A stretch of 43,750 bases of DNA, taken from assembly GCA_934254985.1 (NCBI GenBank), contig CAKQMS010000025.1:1-43750 (forward strand), written 5' to 3'. The notes under the pieces are model-generated. The model was not told where the DNA came from and searched no databases. It was given only the letters and a program-made list of their open reading frames with translations. Positions 36,291 to 43,750 of the stretch are shown one piece after another; within the stretch, counting starts at the first letter, position 1, and each line of letters begins with the position of its first letter. Made by a program: the position numbers and the translations under genes. The stretch comes from an uncultured Prevotella sp. (GTDB lineage: Bacteria > Bacteroidota > Bacteroidia > Bacteroidales > Bacteroidaceae).

Positions 36291-37451
36291 CTACCAGCCA
36301 GCGGTGCCGCTGCCTTGGTTTTCTATGTTTGTGCCAGGTCGCCATTCTTCTACCTGTAGGTTGGAGAATGCGATGATGGTGCCAGCTTCGGTAATCTTGA
36401 AGATATATGTATATTGATATCCCGCCTTCCATTGCATGAATTCCTCAGGCACGGTGGTCGAGATCGGGTTTCCGTCTATTGTTGCTGATATGGTATACGG
36501 TCCCTGGGTAAATGGAATCATGCTCATTGGTGGCACATAATACCACTTGCCATATAGCTTTGGGTCGTTGAGTATATGGATGGCGTCGCTCTCCTCTTCG
36601 TAGGGAGTGGTGAGGATAAGCTGACCAGTAGAGACCTCTGTAGAGCCTTCTGAGGTAGATGGCGCTGACCATGAGAACGTAGGTGTTTGGCTCGATGGTT
36701 CGCCCGTAATAGGGTAGGTGGCTACGATGTTGCCACGTAGAGGTGTTGTTGCCGTAGTAGGGTCGGCAATGAAGCGAGAATCACAGAACTGGATGTCGCT
36801 GATATCTATTGATGTAGTATTCTTGGGGTAGGTGAATTTAAATCTGACTTTCGCTATTATAGGAGCGAAGGTAAGGGTTACGCAGTTGCCATACGAACTG
36901 TTATTATACCATAGCTCGCTGATGTATGGTATGCTTTTGGCTGTAGCCTGGTCGGAGTAGGCAAAGGGGAAAGAAATCGATTTGCTCTCGCCTGCTGTGC
37001 CTGTAGCATAAGCCGACGTGGTAGCCTTAGCCTCGAAGGGACTATATCCGAAGAAGCGATAGCTGGTGGCGGAATAATCCCAGAATTTTATTGATTGCGC
37101 AGAGGATAGGCTAGGGTTGTTGATACCTACATATTCCCATCCTGTAGTGTTGGTAATGGTAGAGCCTGTAGACGCAGCGGAGTATTCCACCTTATATCCA
37201 TCCATCACAAGTTGTGGCGATGATGGACCAGCAGCATCAGTAGCCGTTGTTTTATATCCCCACACGCGGAAGGTGTTGAAGAGAGTCTCTAAACCAGATG
37301 TGGCACGAGAGGTTGGCGCATCCTGCCATGTACCATTGTTGCCACCAAAGGCTATGCCTTTAGATTCGGGCACAAAAGGTTCGTCTTGCTCTGATGAGCA
37401 AGACCATAAGCATATTGCTAATGCCACTATGGTAAGAATGCGGATATACAT
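36291..37451 (-). CDS. Fimbrillin family lipoprotein (second fimbrillin)
   Basis: A 386-residue lipoprotein: signal peptide MYIRILTIVALAICL and lipobox LWSC (Cys18), then a spacer and PTSRATSG with Arg49-Ala. Mfa-like features include FRVWGYKTT, TTGWEYVGINNPSLSSAQSIKFWDYSATSYRFFGY and VTLTFAPIIAKVRFKFTYP, nearly the same order as in the 549-residue neighbour (NGWEYVG, QTIKFWDYSSADYHFVAG). The two are therefore paralogues. The C-terminus (KWKAG-type YQYTYIFKITEAGTIIAF) is the usual last strand region. It is probably a pilus subunit carried to the surface as a lipoprotein. Confidence 0.8.
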   Translation of the reverse strand: MYIRILTIVALAICLWSCSSEQDEPFVPESKGIAFGGNNGTWQDAPTSRATSGLETLFNTFRVWGYKTTATDAAGPSSPQLVMDGYKVEYSAASTGSTITNTTGWEYVGINNPSLSSAQSIKFWDYSATSYRFFGYSPFEAKATTSAYATGTAGESKSISFPFAYSDQATAKSIPYISELWYNNSSYGNCVTLTFAPIIAKVRFKFTYPKNTTSIDISDIQFCDSRFIADPTTATTPLRGNIVATYPITGEPSSQTPTFSWSAPSTSEGSTEVSTGQLILTTPYEEESDAIHILNDPKLYGKWYYVPPMSMIPFTQGPYTISATIDGNPISTTVPEEFMQWKAGYQYTYIFKITEAGTIIAFSNLQVEEWRPGTNIENQGSGTAGW

Positions 37452-37485
37452 TAATATTATATATAGGTGATTGATATTTGCGGAT

Positions 37486-37518
37486 AACCGGATGGAGCAA
37501 AAAATGCTCCATCCGGTT
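37486..37518. promoter_or_regulatory. Strong intercistronic hairpin after the 549-aa fimbrillin gene
   Basis: A perfect 14-bp stem (37486-37499 with 37505-37518, core CCGGATGGAGCA) with loop AAAAA lies 26 nt after the stop of the main fimbrillin gene. There is no T run after it on the minus strand, so it is probably an RNA-stabilising or processing hairpin, or partial attenuator, rather than a full terminator (inference). Confidence 0.75.
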
Positions 37519-37543
37519 TATAGAAATTAGGGGATAATGCTGA

Positions 37544-39193
37544 TTATGCTGCTTTTACATATACAACCTTGTATTTGTAAGCACCATCTGTATACTTGTA
37601 CTGAATAGCGTAATATCCTTCTGCTGTTGGCTCGAAATACAAGTGCTTCTTAGCATCAAGAGTAACTTTGTTTACAGTAGTGCTTGCTGTAGGAACATAT
37701 GTTGTAATCTGATTCGCAGGCTTGATTTCTTCAGTAACAATAGCTTCTACCTGGAGCTCAGCCTCAGTTCTTTCTGTAGAAAGTTTGTAAACCTGAACAT
37801 TGCCAATTGTACCATCTGTCTTAAGTTCATTAAGTGTACCTGTTGTTTCATTAGCAACAGTAGCATAAATAGGCTTACCAGTCTTATATTCGATAGTGTT
37901 GTCTTTTACAGAACCATCCTGATAAGTTGTGATAGAAGGAGTTGCAACGGTTGTTGTAGTACCCTGTTCTACCTCCTTTACCATTGCATTGAATGTAATA
38001 GGGAACAAGCCAGGAGTATCTCCTGTTGAACCAGTTGTACCATTAGTATTATCAGAAATCTTAAAGAGGTATGTATAGCGAGTATTAGCCTCCCACTTGC
38101 TGAATGCTGCAGGGATAGCTGCTGTAGCGCCTGTAACCTTGATTGTTTCACTAGAGCCGTCAATAGATGTGAGAGTGTAGTCGCACTTAATCAAGATAGC
38201 TGATGGTGTTGTTGTAGTAGGAGTTGGCAATACTGTGAAGTAACCTGTTGTTGCATCCATGTCTGTTTCTGTACCATAGAGCGTTGCAATATCTGAAACT
38301 GCTGATGTTGTGGCTTCAACTCCCTTTTTCAATTCACCAGCATACCAATTTTGGCTCTTTGTTAGACTGGTTGATGTAGCATCATATTCGAAAGTGTATG
38401 AAGGAGTTGTTGTCCAATTATATTTTACAGTACCACTGACATTGCTTCCACCTACAAAGTAGTTTGGTGTAGAAGAAGTAAGGATGATGTTCTTGTCTGT
38501 AGATGCTTTAAAATCTGAACCTTCATAATTATAGAAATGAATTTCAGAAATCTTATATCCAGGGATAGTCTCATAAAGACCTACACGAACCATAGACTGC
38601 TGACGAACAAAGTTGAACTGAACGGTGTTTTTGTAATCAGTATTTGCAACAACCTTAGGCTCTGCAACATAAACAGGATTAAAGATATTTTCTGTTCCTG
38701 TAGTATTTGCTTCAATATGACCACCGAGACCTGTGATTGTAGCAGACTCAATTTTATTATCAGTTCCTAGATTAAAATTGAATGCATCAGCAGGAGCACC
38801 AGCAACAAAGTGATAATCAGCTGATGAATAGTCCCAGAACTTAATGGTTTGATTACCATGGCTTCCTCCTACATACTCCCAACCATTTATATTGGTTGTA
38901 GTATTTTTATTCGCATCATCATACCATAAAATGTAATTTTGGAATACGTCTTTGTAGCCAGATCCTGCAGTAGTACCAGACTTTACGCCATAGATCTTAA
39001 ATTCATTTCCGAGCTTTACTGGATCTGTTCCCTCGTTGGATGTTGTTGCACGTGTAATCTTACCTGCCTCACCACCGAAGTTGATGGCAGTAGTCGCATT
39101 CTGTGCGGTTCCTGGATTCTCTCCGAGGAAGTCGTCGCTTGAGCAGCTGGCGAGAGCCAATGCTGAAGCTGCAAAAATTAAATACTTTTTCAT
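37544..39193 (-). CDS. Fimbrillin family lipoprotein, likely major pilus subunit
   Basis: A 549-residue lipoprotein: signal peptide MKKYLIFAASALALA with lipobox LASC (Cys17). KITRATTSNEG with Arg48-Ala follows; in FimA/Mfa1 pilins an arginine-specific protease cleaves at such a place to free a donor-strand groove. An N-domain (FKIYGVKSG, INGWEYVGGSHGNQTIKFWDYS, VQFNFVRQQSMVRVGLYE) and a longer C-domain follow, plus a Thr-rich tail domain ending in GYYAIQYKYTDGAYKYKVVYV. It is the first fimbrillin in the operon and is followed by a very stable hairpin, both consistent with the most abundant subunit (inference). The leader (39194-39272) shows no convincing promoter. Confidence 0.8.
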   Translation of the reverse strand: MKKYLIFAASALALASCSSDDFLGENPGTAQNATTAINFGGEAGKITRATTSNEGTDPVKLGNEFKIYGVKSGTTAGSGYKDVFQNYILWYDDANKNTTTNINGWEYVGGSHGNQTIKFWDYSSADYHFVAGAPADAFNFNLGTDNKIESATITGLGGHIEANTTGTENIFNPVYVAEPKVVANTDYKNTVQFNFVRQQSMVRVGLYETIPGYKISEIHFYNYEGSDFKASTDKNIILTSSTPNYFVGGSNVSGTVKYNWTTTPSYTFEYDATSTSLTKSQNWYAGELKKGVEATTSAVSDIATLYGTETDMDATTGYFTVLPTPTTTTPSAILIKCDYTLTSIDGSSETIKVTGATAAIPAAFSKWEANTRYTYLFKISDNTNGTTGSTGDTPGLFPITFNAMVKEVEQGTTTTVATPSITTYQDGSVKDNTIEYKTGKPIYATVANETTGTLNELKTDGTIGNVQVYKLSTERTEAELQVEAIVTEEIKPANQITTYVPTASTTVNKVTLDAKKHLYFEPTAEGYYAIQYKYTDGAYKYKVVYVKAA

Positions 39194-39272
39194 AAGTAAA
39201 ATGTTTATAATTAATAATTGAGTTGTTTATATTTAGCTTTACTAAATGTTTCTATTAGGTGTAGTCTTGTTG

Positions 39273-40532
39273 TTACATGTCAAATTCCCATTGCTTGTTT
39301 TCAAAGTCTTTGACTACAGCATCAAATCCGGAGCCTCCTGATCTTTTTGGTACAGGTATGGTGTCCATGTCGAGTTCTACCGTTATCACACCTCCGCGGA
39401 ACAGTCGCCTTACTTGGTCTGTCACATCGAAGACGAAGGTGGAGTCTTTACCATTATAGAATTGCATCGTTACATCCAGATAGTGGTGGTGGTTTTTGTC
39501 TGCAGCCTTTACCTTTTCGAGCGATTCGGCATAGGCACGAGTGCTGAGCTTATGAGGGTTCAGGTTTGTGATGCCGAAAGTCATCACTTTACCACCAATG
39601 ATGTCTATCTTTTCGTTGTTTCTGCCCGGTCGGTCGAACTTCATGCGCATGTTGTAGTTTACTGTTATGGCATCAGGACCAGTAACACCAGTATTCAGAT
39701 TCACCGAGCGCGACATACCGCTAAGGTTGGCATTACCATCTATAGAGGTGATGATGCGCTGATTGCGGTTGTTGTGGTGCAGAATTATCTGTGGCAGATA
39801 TATATAGGTGACAGGTTGCAACTTCATGTCCAAGTGTTTCACCCACACGTTTCGTTCCTCGTCATATACGAAGCCATCAAGATTTTCGTTTATCTCTATG
39901 CCTGGTGTGTAGCCCGAGAATAGCGCCTCTGGCTGAAAGAAGGCTCGAGTAAAGCGTGGCGCATTATATCGTGATGGCGTCATGGTCTGTCCTGTATGTG
40001 CTGTCACATAGTCGTAGGTAGACGTTTCGTCGATACGAATACTCTGTATACCGTCCGAGGTGTGAATATCGCTCCATGCCAAGATGTCCCAAAATCCAAA
40101 GTCGTATTTCGCCGATAGCGTTGTGCCCACTACATAGTTTCGGTATGGAGCTGTGTGTTGTCCATATTGCACATCCTTGGTATAGTATCTGCGGACGTTA
40201 AAGTCGGTGGGTAATGTATATTCCAGCGGACCAAAGATTTCTACGTCTTTCTCATCCCATCCGTATAGCCATTCTGCCTCCCAGTCGTATTCATGGTCGT
40301 ATGAGAATAGGTAGTCCCAGAGTACATGCAGTTCGAGAGTCACCTCCGGCAAGTCCATATTTATGTCAGTACCTCCTTGGTGTAGGTGTAGCATAGGCTC
40401 ACGTTCGCAGCTTGTTGCTATTGTGCCAGCCATTACGAAGCATCCCATCACGAAGCATCCAATAGCTATCCTTCTGCAAGCATTCTTGCCTGCAGAAACG
40501 ATGTTGCTTATTATGTGCTTCGTACTTTTCAT
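39273..40532 (-). CDS. DUF5119 family lipoprotein
   Basis: A 419-residue exported protein recognised as the DUF5119 family, often found between DUF3575 and fimbrillin genes in Bacteroidales. A long basic N-terminus precedes a hydrophobic stretch with a duplicated GCFVM and a lipoprotein-like cleavage site ATSC (Cys42). Typical sequence follows: REPMLHLHQGG, then VTLELHVLWDY, and later KVMTFGITNLNPHKLS. No enzyme motif is seen; a role in pilus assembly or anchoring is inferred from gene context only. The start codon directly follows a GTAAAAAA tandem repeat. Confidence 0.75.
   Translation of the reverse strand: MKSTKHIISNIVSAGKNACRRIAIGCFVMGCFVMAGTIATSCEREPMLHLHQGGTDINMDLPEVTLELHVLWDYLFSYDHEYDWEAEWLYGWDEKDVEIFGPLEYTLPTDFNVRRYYTKDVQYGQHTAPYRNYVVGTTLSAKYDFGFWDILAWSDIHTSDGIQSIRIDETSTYDYVTAHTGQTMTPSRYNAPRFTRAFFQPEALFSGYTPGIEINENLDGFVYDEERNVWVKHLDMKLQPVTYIYLPQIILHHNNRNQRIITSIDGNANLSGMSRSVNLNTGVTGPDAITVNYNMRMKFDRPGRNNEKIDIIGGKVMTFGITNLNPHKLSTRAYAESLEKVKAADKNHHHYLDVTMQFYNGKDSTFVFDVTDQVRRLFRGGVITVELDMDTIPVPKRSGGSGFDAVVKDFENKQWEFDM
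40431..40460. repeat. 15-bp tandem duplication in a signal peptide
   Basis: CATTACGAAGCATCC and CATCACGAAGCATCC are adjacent and encode GCFVM twice in the hydrophobic core of the DUF5119 protein's signal peptide. Loss of one copy would shorten the core by five residues in frame. Confidence 0.8.
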
Positions 40533-40573
40533 TTTTTACTTTTTTACTTTTTTACCTTTTTACTTTTTTACCT
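40532..40573. repeat. Five-unit TTTTTTAC tandem repeat at a gene junction
   Basis: Units of 7-9 bp (TTTTTTAC, with two units ending ACC) repeat five times between DUF3575 and DUF5119 genes. The stop codon of the former lies inside the repeat and the ATG of the latter follows immediately. It is therefore both the end of one gene and the translation-initiation region of the next. Confidence 0.85.
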
Positions 40574-41880
40574 TTTCTATAAATGAGGTCATAGCTTAGA
40601 GTGATATCCACTCTGGTAGGTCCAAGCCAAGTATATCTGTGTTGCCTCTTTTTGAAGTCTTTGGCGTCGCCATACCATTTATAGTAATATTTTACCGGGT
40701 CTGTATCCGGGTTTACCGGGCATCGCCATTGGTATGGGTCATAGTCAGTTTGGTAGAAACCTGCTTGCAGTCCGAACTCCAGGCGCCAATGTTCTTTGCC
40801 TCCAAGCGGGAGTACATATCCTATACCCAGTCCTGCACCCCATCCTTCGCCTTCCCATCCACGGTGTTCATCGAAGCAGATGTTGTAAAGGTTGGCATTA
40901 GCATAGGCGCTAAAGAACAGTCCCTTGAAGGCGGCACCCTTACCAGGTTTGCGTAGACTGATATCGCCACTTCGCAAGTAGTAGCGAGTGTGGAGCTGAT
41001 AGTTGCGCAACTGAAAGTATTTATGCTCGTCATAGTGTTGCCACCACGGACCGTCGAAACTTGCGCCATAGGTGAAATGACCATGAAGCGGATAGTATTC
41101 TATAGCCACATTTGGGATAGGACAGAAGCGGTCGTAGCCCGGCATATAAGCAAAGTCGAAGAGTATGTTTGTCTTGATGCTCAATAGTTCTCTGCGCGCA
41201 TCGTCGTTGTCAGCGATATAGACTATAGGAACATGTATAGTAGGCTTGCCCAAATTGCCAGGAATAAAAGAAATGGTAGGAATATCAAATTTCGTAGGTG
41301 CTTGTTCCTCCAAGCCTACGAGCATTTTGTCCATTGCCATAATGCGCACGGCACGAAGCTTGTGGAAATACTGATGCAACAATCGTTGCCACAGTTTGCC
41401 GCCATTATATCCCTTCATGGCTTCCTTTAGTTTCTGGTTGTCGTTAGGATAAAGCTTCATGAGTGTAGCCACGGTTTTATATTCCGCATCGTGTTCGAGC
41501 CACATCAATGTGCGAAGCAGTGGGAAATCTTCTGCGACAACATCATAACGAATCTTGTCGGTAGGAATGCCATAGCTATTAAGCAAGGCATCTACCGCCG
41601 CTCTACGACCATTTGCCAACCTTACGTTGTTTGGCGTAGGACCCTCAGGCGATGCTGTGGCTCTACCAATAACGATTCCCCTGTCGCCCAAAGCTTTGAG
41701 CGCAGGTATCAGTGAGCCTGTAATCCACCGACGGTCGTCGTCGCTGATGTTAATCTTGTTCACAACGAATTCTATAGGGCGAGAATTTCTAACGAATACG
41801 CTGTCGGTAGTGATTCCCTGCGCAGCAGTATCCATTACGAACCCAAAAATCATTGTGATTATGGCTATGAGATATCGCAC
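40552..41880 (-). CDS. DUF3575 protein with OmpA-like N-terminal part
   Basis: A 442-residue exported protein, first gene of the pilus operon. The signal peptide is MRYLIAIITMIFGFVMDTAAQ, which needs the GTG start at 41880; the first ATG would leave too short a signal. Residues about 30-130 resemble the OmpA-type periplasmic domain (IVIGRATASPEGPTPNNVRLANGRRAAVDALL). Residues about 235-442 are DUF3575, an outer-membrane-like beta-rich region (LLSIKTNILFDFAYMPGYDRFCPIPNVAIEYYP, split by turns). Such proteins head many FimA/Mfa-type loci and may anchor the system between outer membrane and peptidoglycan (inference). The C-terminus runs into a tandem repeat (KGKKVKR). Confidence 0.82.
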   Translation of the reverse strand: MRYLIAIITMIFGFVMDTAAQGITTDSVFVRNSRPIEFVVNKINISDDDRRWITGSLIPALKALGDRGIVIGRATASPEGPTPNNVRLANGRRAAVDALLNSYGIPTDKIRYDVVAEDFPLLRTLMWLEHDAEYKTVATLMKLYPNDNQKLKEAMKGYNGGKLWQRLLHQYFHKLRAVRIMAMDKMLVGLEEQAPTKFDIPTISFIPGNLGKPTIHVPIVYIADNDDARRELLSIKTNILFDFAYMPGYDRFCPIPNVAIEYYPLHGHFTYGASFDGPWWQHYDEHKYFQLRNYQLHTRYYLRSGDISLRKPGKGAAFKGLFFSAYANANLYNICFDEHRGWEGEGWGAGLGIGYVLPLGGKEHWRLEFGLQAGFYQTDYDPYQWRCPVNPDTDPVKYYYKWYGDAKDFKKRQHRYTWLGPTRVDITLSYDLIYRKGKKVKR

Positions 41881-41897
41881 AAATAGTGTTTTTAATT

Positions 41898-41999
41898 TTA
41901 GTTAGTTCTCAAAATGACATTTAAAATCACTTCTAAGTTAGTTTTTTGGTAGTAATAATGTACAAAATGTTTGCGTTGTGTTGCTTGGTGTTTTGACAT
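41898..41999 (-). other. Possible 33-codon leader ORF of the pilus operon
   Basis: On the minus strand an ATG at 41999, three bases after the G8 tract, opens 33 codons rich in His, Gln, Lys and Tyr, ending 18 nt before the DUF3575 start. Such an ORF can arise by chance in AT-rich leader DNA; no ribosome-binding evidence is available. Confidence 0.25.
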
Positions 42000-42002
42000 T
42001 TA

Positions 42003-42010
42003 CCCCCCCC
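42003..42010. repeat. Homopolymeric tract of eight C/G
   Basis: CCCCCCCC on the plus strand (GGGGGGGG in the pilus transcript) lies about 11-18 nt after the -7 box, just inside the predicted leader. It is the only such long G/C run seen, in otherwise AT-rich DNA. Confidence 0.9.
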
Positions 42011-42020
42011 ACTTAGGATG

Positions 42021-42052
42021 CAAAGGTATTAAAATTCTCTTAATGTGCCAAG
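42021..42052 (-). promoter_or_regulatory. Promoter of the pilus operon
   Basis: On the minus strand -7 box TACCTTTG (42028-42021) and -33 TTG (42051-42049, in CTTGG) are 20 nt apart. The predicted leader to the GTG start is about 135 nt. No other promoter this good was seen further down the operon. Confidence 0.6.
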
Positions 42053-42199
42053 AAAAATTGATATTTTTTTTGTTAAAACGTTATGAACTAATATGATAGA
42101 AATCTATTCCAACTATCTGATAACTACTAATAATGCTTTGTTTATTCGTTTTTTTTGTGTGATAATTATAAGTTAAAATCATGAAAAATTGGTCAAAAA

Positions 42200-42231
42200 T
42201 TTGGTTTTTATCATTAAAGTCAGTACTTTTG
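42200..42231 (+). promoter_or_regulatory. Promoter of the divergent Ig-like-domain gene
   Basis: -33 TTTG (42200-42203) and -7 TACTTTTG (42224-42231) are 20 nt apart. Transcription should start near 42237, which argues for translation from the ATG at 42259 rather than 42241. The AT-rich stretch 42053-42199 shows no other recognised element. Confidence 0.6.
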
Positions 42232-42258
42232 TAATTACAAATGAAAAATAATTATATT

Positions 42259-43698
42259 ATGGTTAACTCAAAAAAAAACCTTTTTAAGATTACTGCAATA
42301 ATATCATTGCTTTTATTGCCTCTAAGCATCAATGCTGCCGAGGTTGTATATAGAATAGATGGGTATAATAAGACTATCCAAGATTTCACCATCGTGGCAA
42401 GTGGTTTGGTGCCACAAGATTCGTGGGCTTATTTTGAAAATGAGTATGGTGCCACCACAGGCAACCGCTTTAATCAGATACCACGCAACCGCCAGGCTTC
42501 GCTCCACCTTGTGGGTTGGGAGGGATGTACTATCAATAGTATCACTCTCGGCATGTGCTCGAATAATAAGGCAGGACAGGTAGGCTTGGCTATTTATGAT
42601 GGCGAGACTATGATATATAAAAAAGGTACAGTCGACTTTGCTGATGATAGCTGGTTTGGTCAATGGGTATCGAAAGATTACGGCGTGTATGTAGATATCA
42701 ATAGGCAGATTGATATTGATGCCTTCACAGCCGAAGATGCAAGTATCACCATCAATGGTGGCACCAGAGAAGGTTCAGTATATGTTAGCTATATCGCTAT
42801 CGACTATGATGCTGCCGACGATGTGAAGTTGGAATCGCCAATGGGCTGGAGCTATGAGAAACTCACCAAAAAGAGCACACTCAACGAAGGTGACCAGCTG
42901 ATGATGTTCCGCAACGGTTGTGCTGCTGCCGATATCGATGGTATGGAAAAGTCGCATTATCTCGATGCTGTTGCAGTGCCTTCAACCTCGGATGTTACAG
43001 AACATGAAGTGTTGAGATTTACTTTGGCTAAGAGTGAGAATAAAGACTTCTGGACTCTCACCGACCAGCATGGACGCATGCTTGGTGCTACAAGCAAGCA
43101 GAACCTTGAGTGGGGTGGCGCGAATACCAATTGGACAATAGAGTTTGGCTATGATGGTGCAACAATAACAAACGAGAAGACCAACTTCGGCACTATGCGC
43201 TATAATGCTCCCGAAGCTAGCTATGCCCGCTTCAACCTCTATACCTCAAAGACATTGGATTTGCCTTTCTTATATCGTAGAAATAAACAGAATGAGCCAG
43301 AGATTGCTCGCTCGTTGACTTTCGATGAGGCAGAGCTGACAGTAGGATTGGATGAAAAGTATGTAGCATTAAAGCCTGCTATCTCGCCAAAGAATACCAC
43401 CGACACACGTATTGTCTGGACCAGCGACAACGAGAGTGTGGCTACCGTGAATGGTGGTTTCGTTACTTTGCTTAGCGAAGGTGAGGCTGTGATCAATGCA
43501 AAAACTAAGGATGGCGGTGCCGATGCTTCTGTACACCTAAAGGTTGTTGGAAGCACTGGCATATCAGGCATTCATGCCGATGGCAAGAATCAGACTGTTC
43601 GCAAAATTGCAGATGGCAATAAGGTCGTCATAGTTAAGGATAGCGACGTGTATAATATTGGTGGAGCCAAAGTTGTGTCTTTTTGTACATATGGTTGA
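42259..43698 (+). CDS. Secreted protein with a Big_2-type Ig-like domain
   Basis: A 479-residue exported protein (485 if the ATG at 42241 is used) with signal peptide KKNLFKITAIISLLLLPLSINAAE. The N-terminal 200 residues form an unrecognised domain (VYRIDGYNKTIQDFTIVASG at its start). Residues about 360-430 look like a bacterial Ig-like group 2 domain (ISPKNTTDTRIVWTSDNESV, then INAKTKDGG). The C-terminal GISGIHADGKNQ and DVYNIGGAKVV match the beginning of a type IX-like sorting tail, but the expected ending (GIYIVNGKKV-like) is missing and the frame closes with SFCTYG. The gene may be truncated. It is divergent from the pilus operon. Confidence 0.72.
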   Translation: MVNSKKNLFKITAIISLLLLPLSINAAEVVYRIDGYNKTIQDFTIVASGLVPQDSWAYFENEYGATTGNRFNQIPRNRQASLHLVGWEGCTINSITLGMCSNNKAGQVGLAIYDGETMIYKKGTVDFADDSWFGQWVSKDYGVYVDINRQIDIDAFTAEDASITINGGTREGSVYVSYIAIDYDAADDVKLESPMGWSYEKLTKKSTLNEGDQLMMFRNGCAAADIDGMEKSHYLDAVAVPSTSDVTEHEVLRFTLAKSENKDFWTLTDQHGRMLGATSKQNLEWGGANTNWTIEFGYDGATITNEKTNFGTMRYNAPEASYARFNLYTSKTLDLPFLYRRNKQNEPEIARSLTFDEAELTVGLDEKYVALKPAISPKNTTDTRIVWTSDNESVATVNGGFVTLLSEGEAVINAKTKDGGADASVHLKVVGSTGISGIHADGKNQTVRKIADGNKVVIVKDSDVYNIGGAKVVSFCTYG

Positions 43699-43718
43699 CT
43701 CCTTAAAATGTAAGTGAA

Positions 43719-43750
43719 ATGAAAAAATCATTAGAAGAGACATTAAAGGA
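43719..43750 (+). CDS. Start of a further gene (partial)
   Basis: An ATG 20 nt after the previous stop opens a frame (MKKSLEETLK) that runs off the window. Too short to identify. Confidence 0.35.
   Translation, partial: MKKSLEETLK

Noticed and set aside
40235..40262. AAAGA/TCTTT around TTTCTACG in the DUF5119 gene
   Set aside because: Short AT stem, loop not in the right register, no tail.

Overview
The window looks like a chromosomal piece from a Bacteroidales bacterium, most likely Prevotella/Segatella-like (inference). The evidence is fimbrillin-type lipoproteins with DUF3575 and DUF5119 partners, Bacteroidetes-type promoters (a TAnnTTTG -7 box with a TTG/TTTG -33 box about 20 nt upstream), a tRNA gene without an encoded CCA, and giant secreted proteins whose C-termini resemble type IX secretion sorting tails.

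Layout. 1-2.3 kb: a two-gene AbiE-type toxin-antitoxin pair (minus strand), a possible gene remnant and tRNA-Ser(UGA) with a strong terminator. 2.4-3.4 kb: a SAM-dependent methyltransferase. 3.5-8.6 kb: a plus-strand tripartite drug efflux operon (TolC-like, HlyD/EmrA-like, EmrB-like MFS) followed by an AraC-type regulator. 8.7-10.55 kb: an SLC13-type permease with RCK_C domains, ending in an intrinsic terminator. 10.57-41.9 kb: a block of eight minus-strand genes with gaps of at most about 103 nt, read from 41.9 kb downwards: DUF3575 protein, DUF5119 lipoprotein, three fimbrillin-like lipoproteins, a 5425-residue glycine-rich adhesin, a Y1 (HUH) transposase of the REP-associated (RAYT) type, and a 2217-residue secreted protein with a pectinesterase domain. 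42.2-43.7 kb: a divergent secreted Ig-like-domain protein and the first codons of a further gene.

How the genes fit together. The 35-42 kb genes look like a type V (FimA/Mfa1-like) pilus operon. DUF3575 and DUF5119 proteins are probably accessory or anchor parts, the fimbrillins are probably stalk and minor subunits, and the giant adhesin may be a tip or co-expressed surface protein. The single recognisable promoter lies at about 42.02-42.05 kb, and an uninterrupted run of eight G lies just inside the predicted leader.

The most unusual signal is a family of at least six short hairpins in and around the operon. They have a loop of AGAA, AAAA or AGGAA, a variable stem with compensatory changes, and a conserved 3' tail close to ACAAGGA. 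Three lie in frame inside the giant adhesin gene, two inside the transposase gene itself, and one between two fimbrillin genes. REP hairpins are the known substrates of RAYT proteins, so this looks like a RAYT/REP pair living inside a surface-pilus operon and inserting in-frame linker peptides into adhesin and transposase. No CRISPR array, rRNA, phage structural gene or classical insertion sequence was seen.
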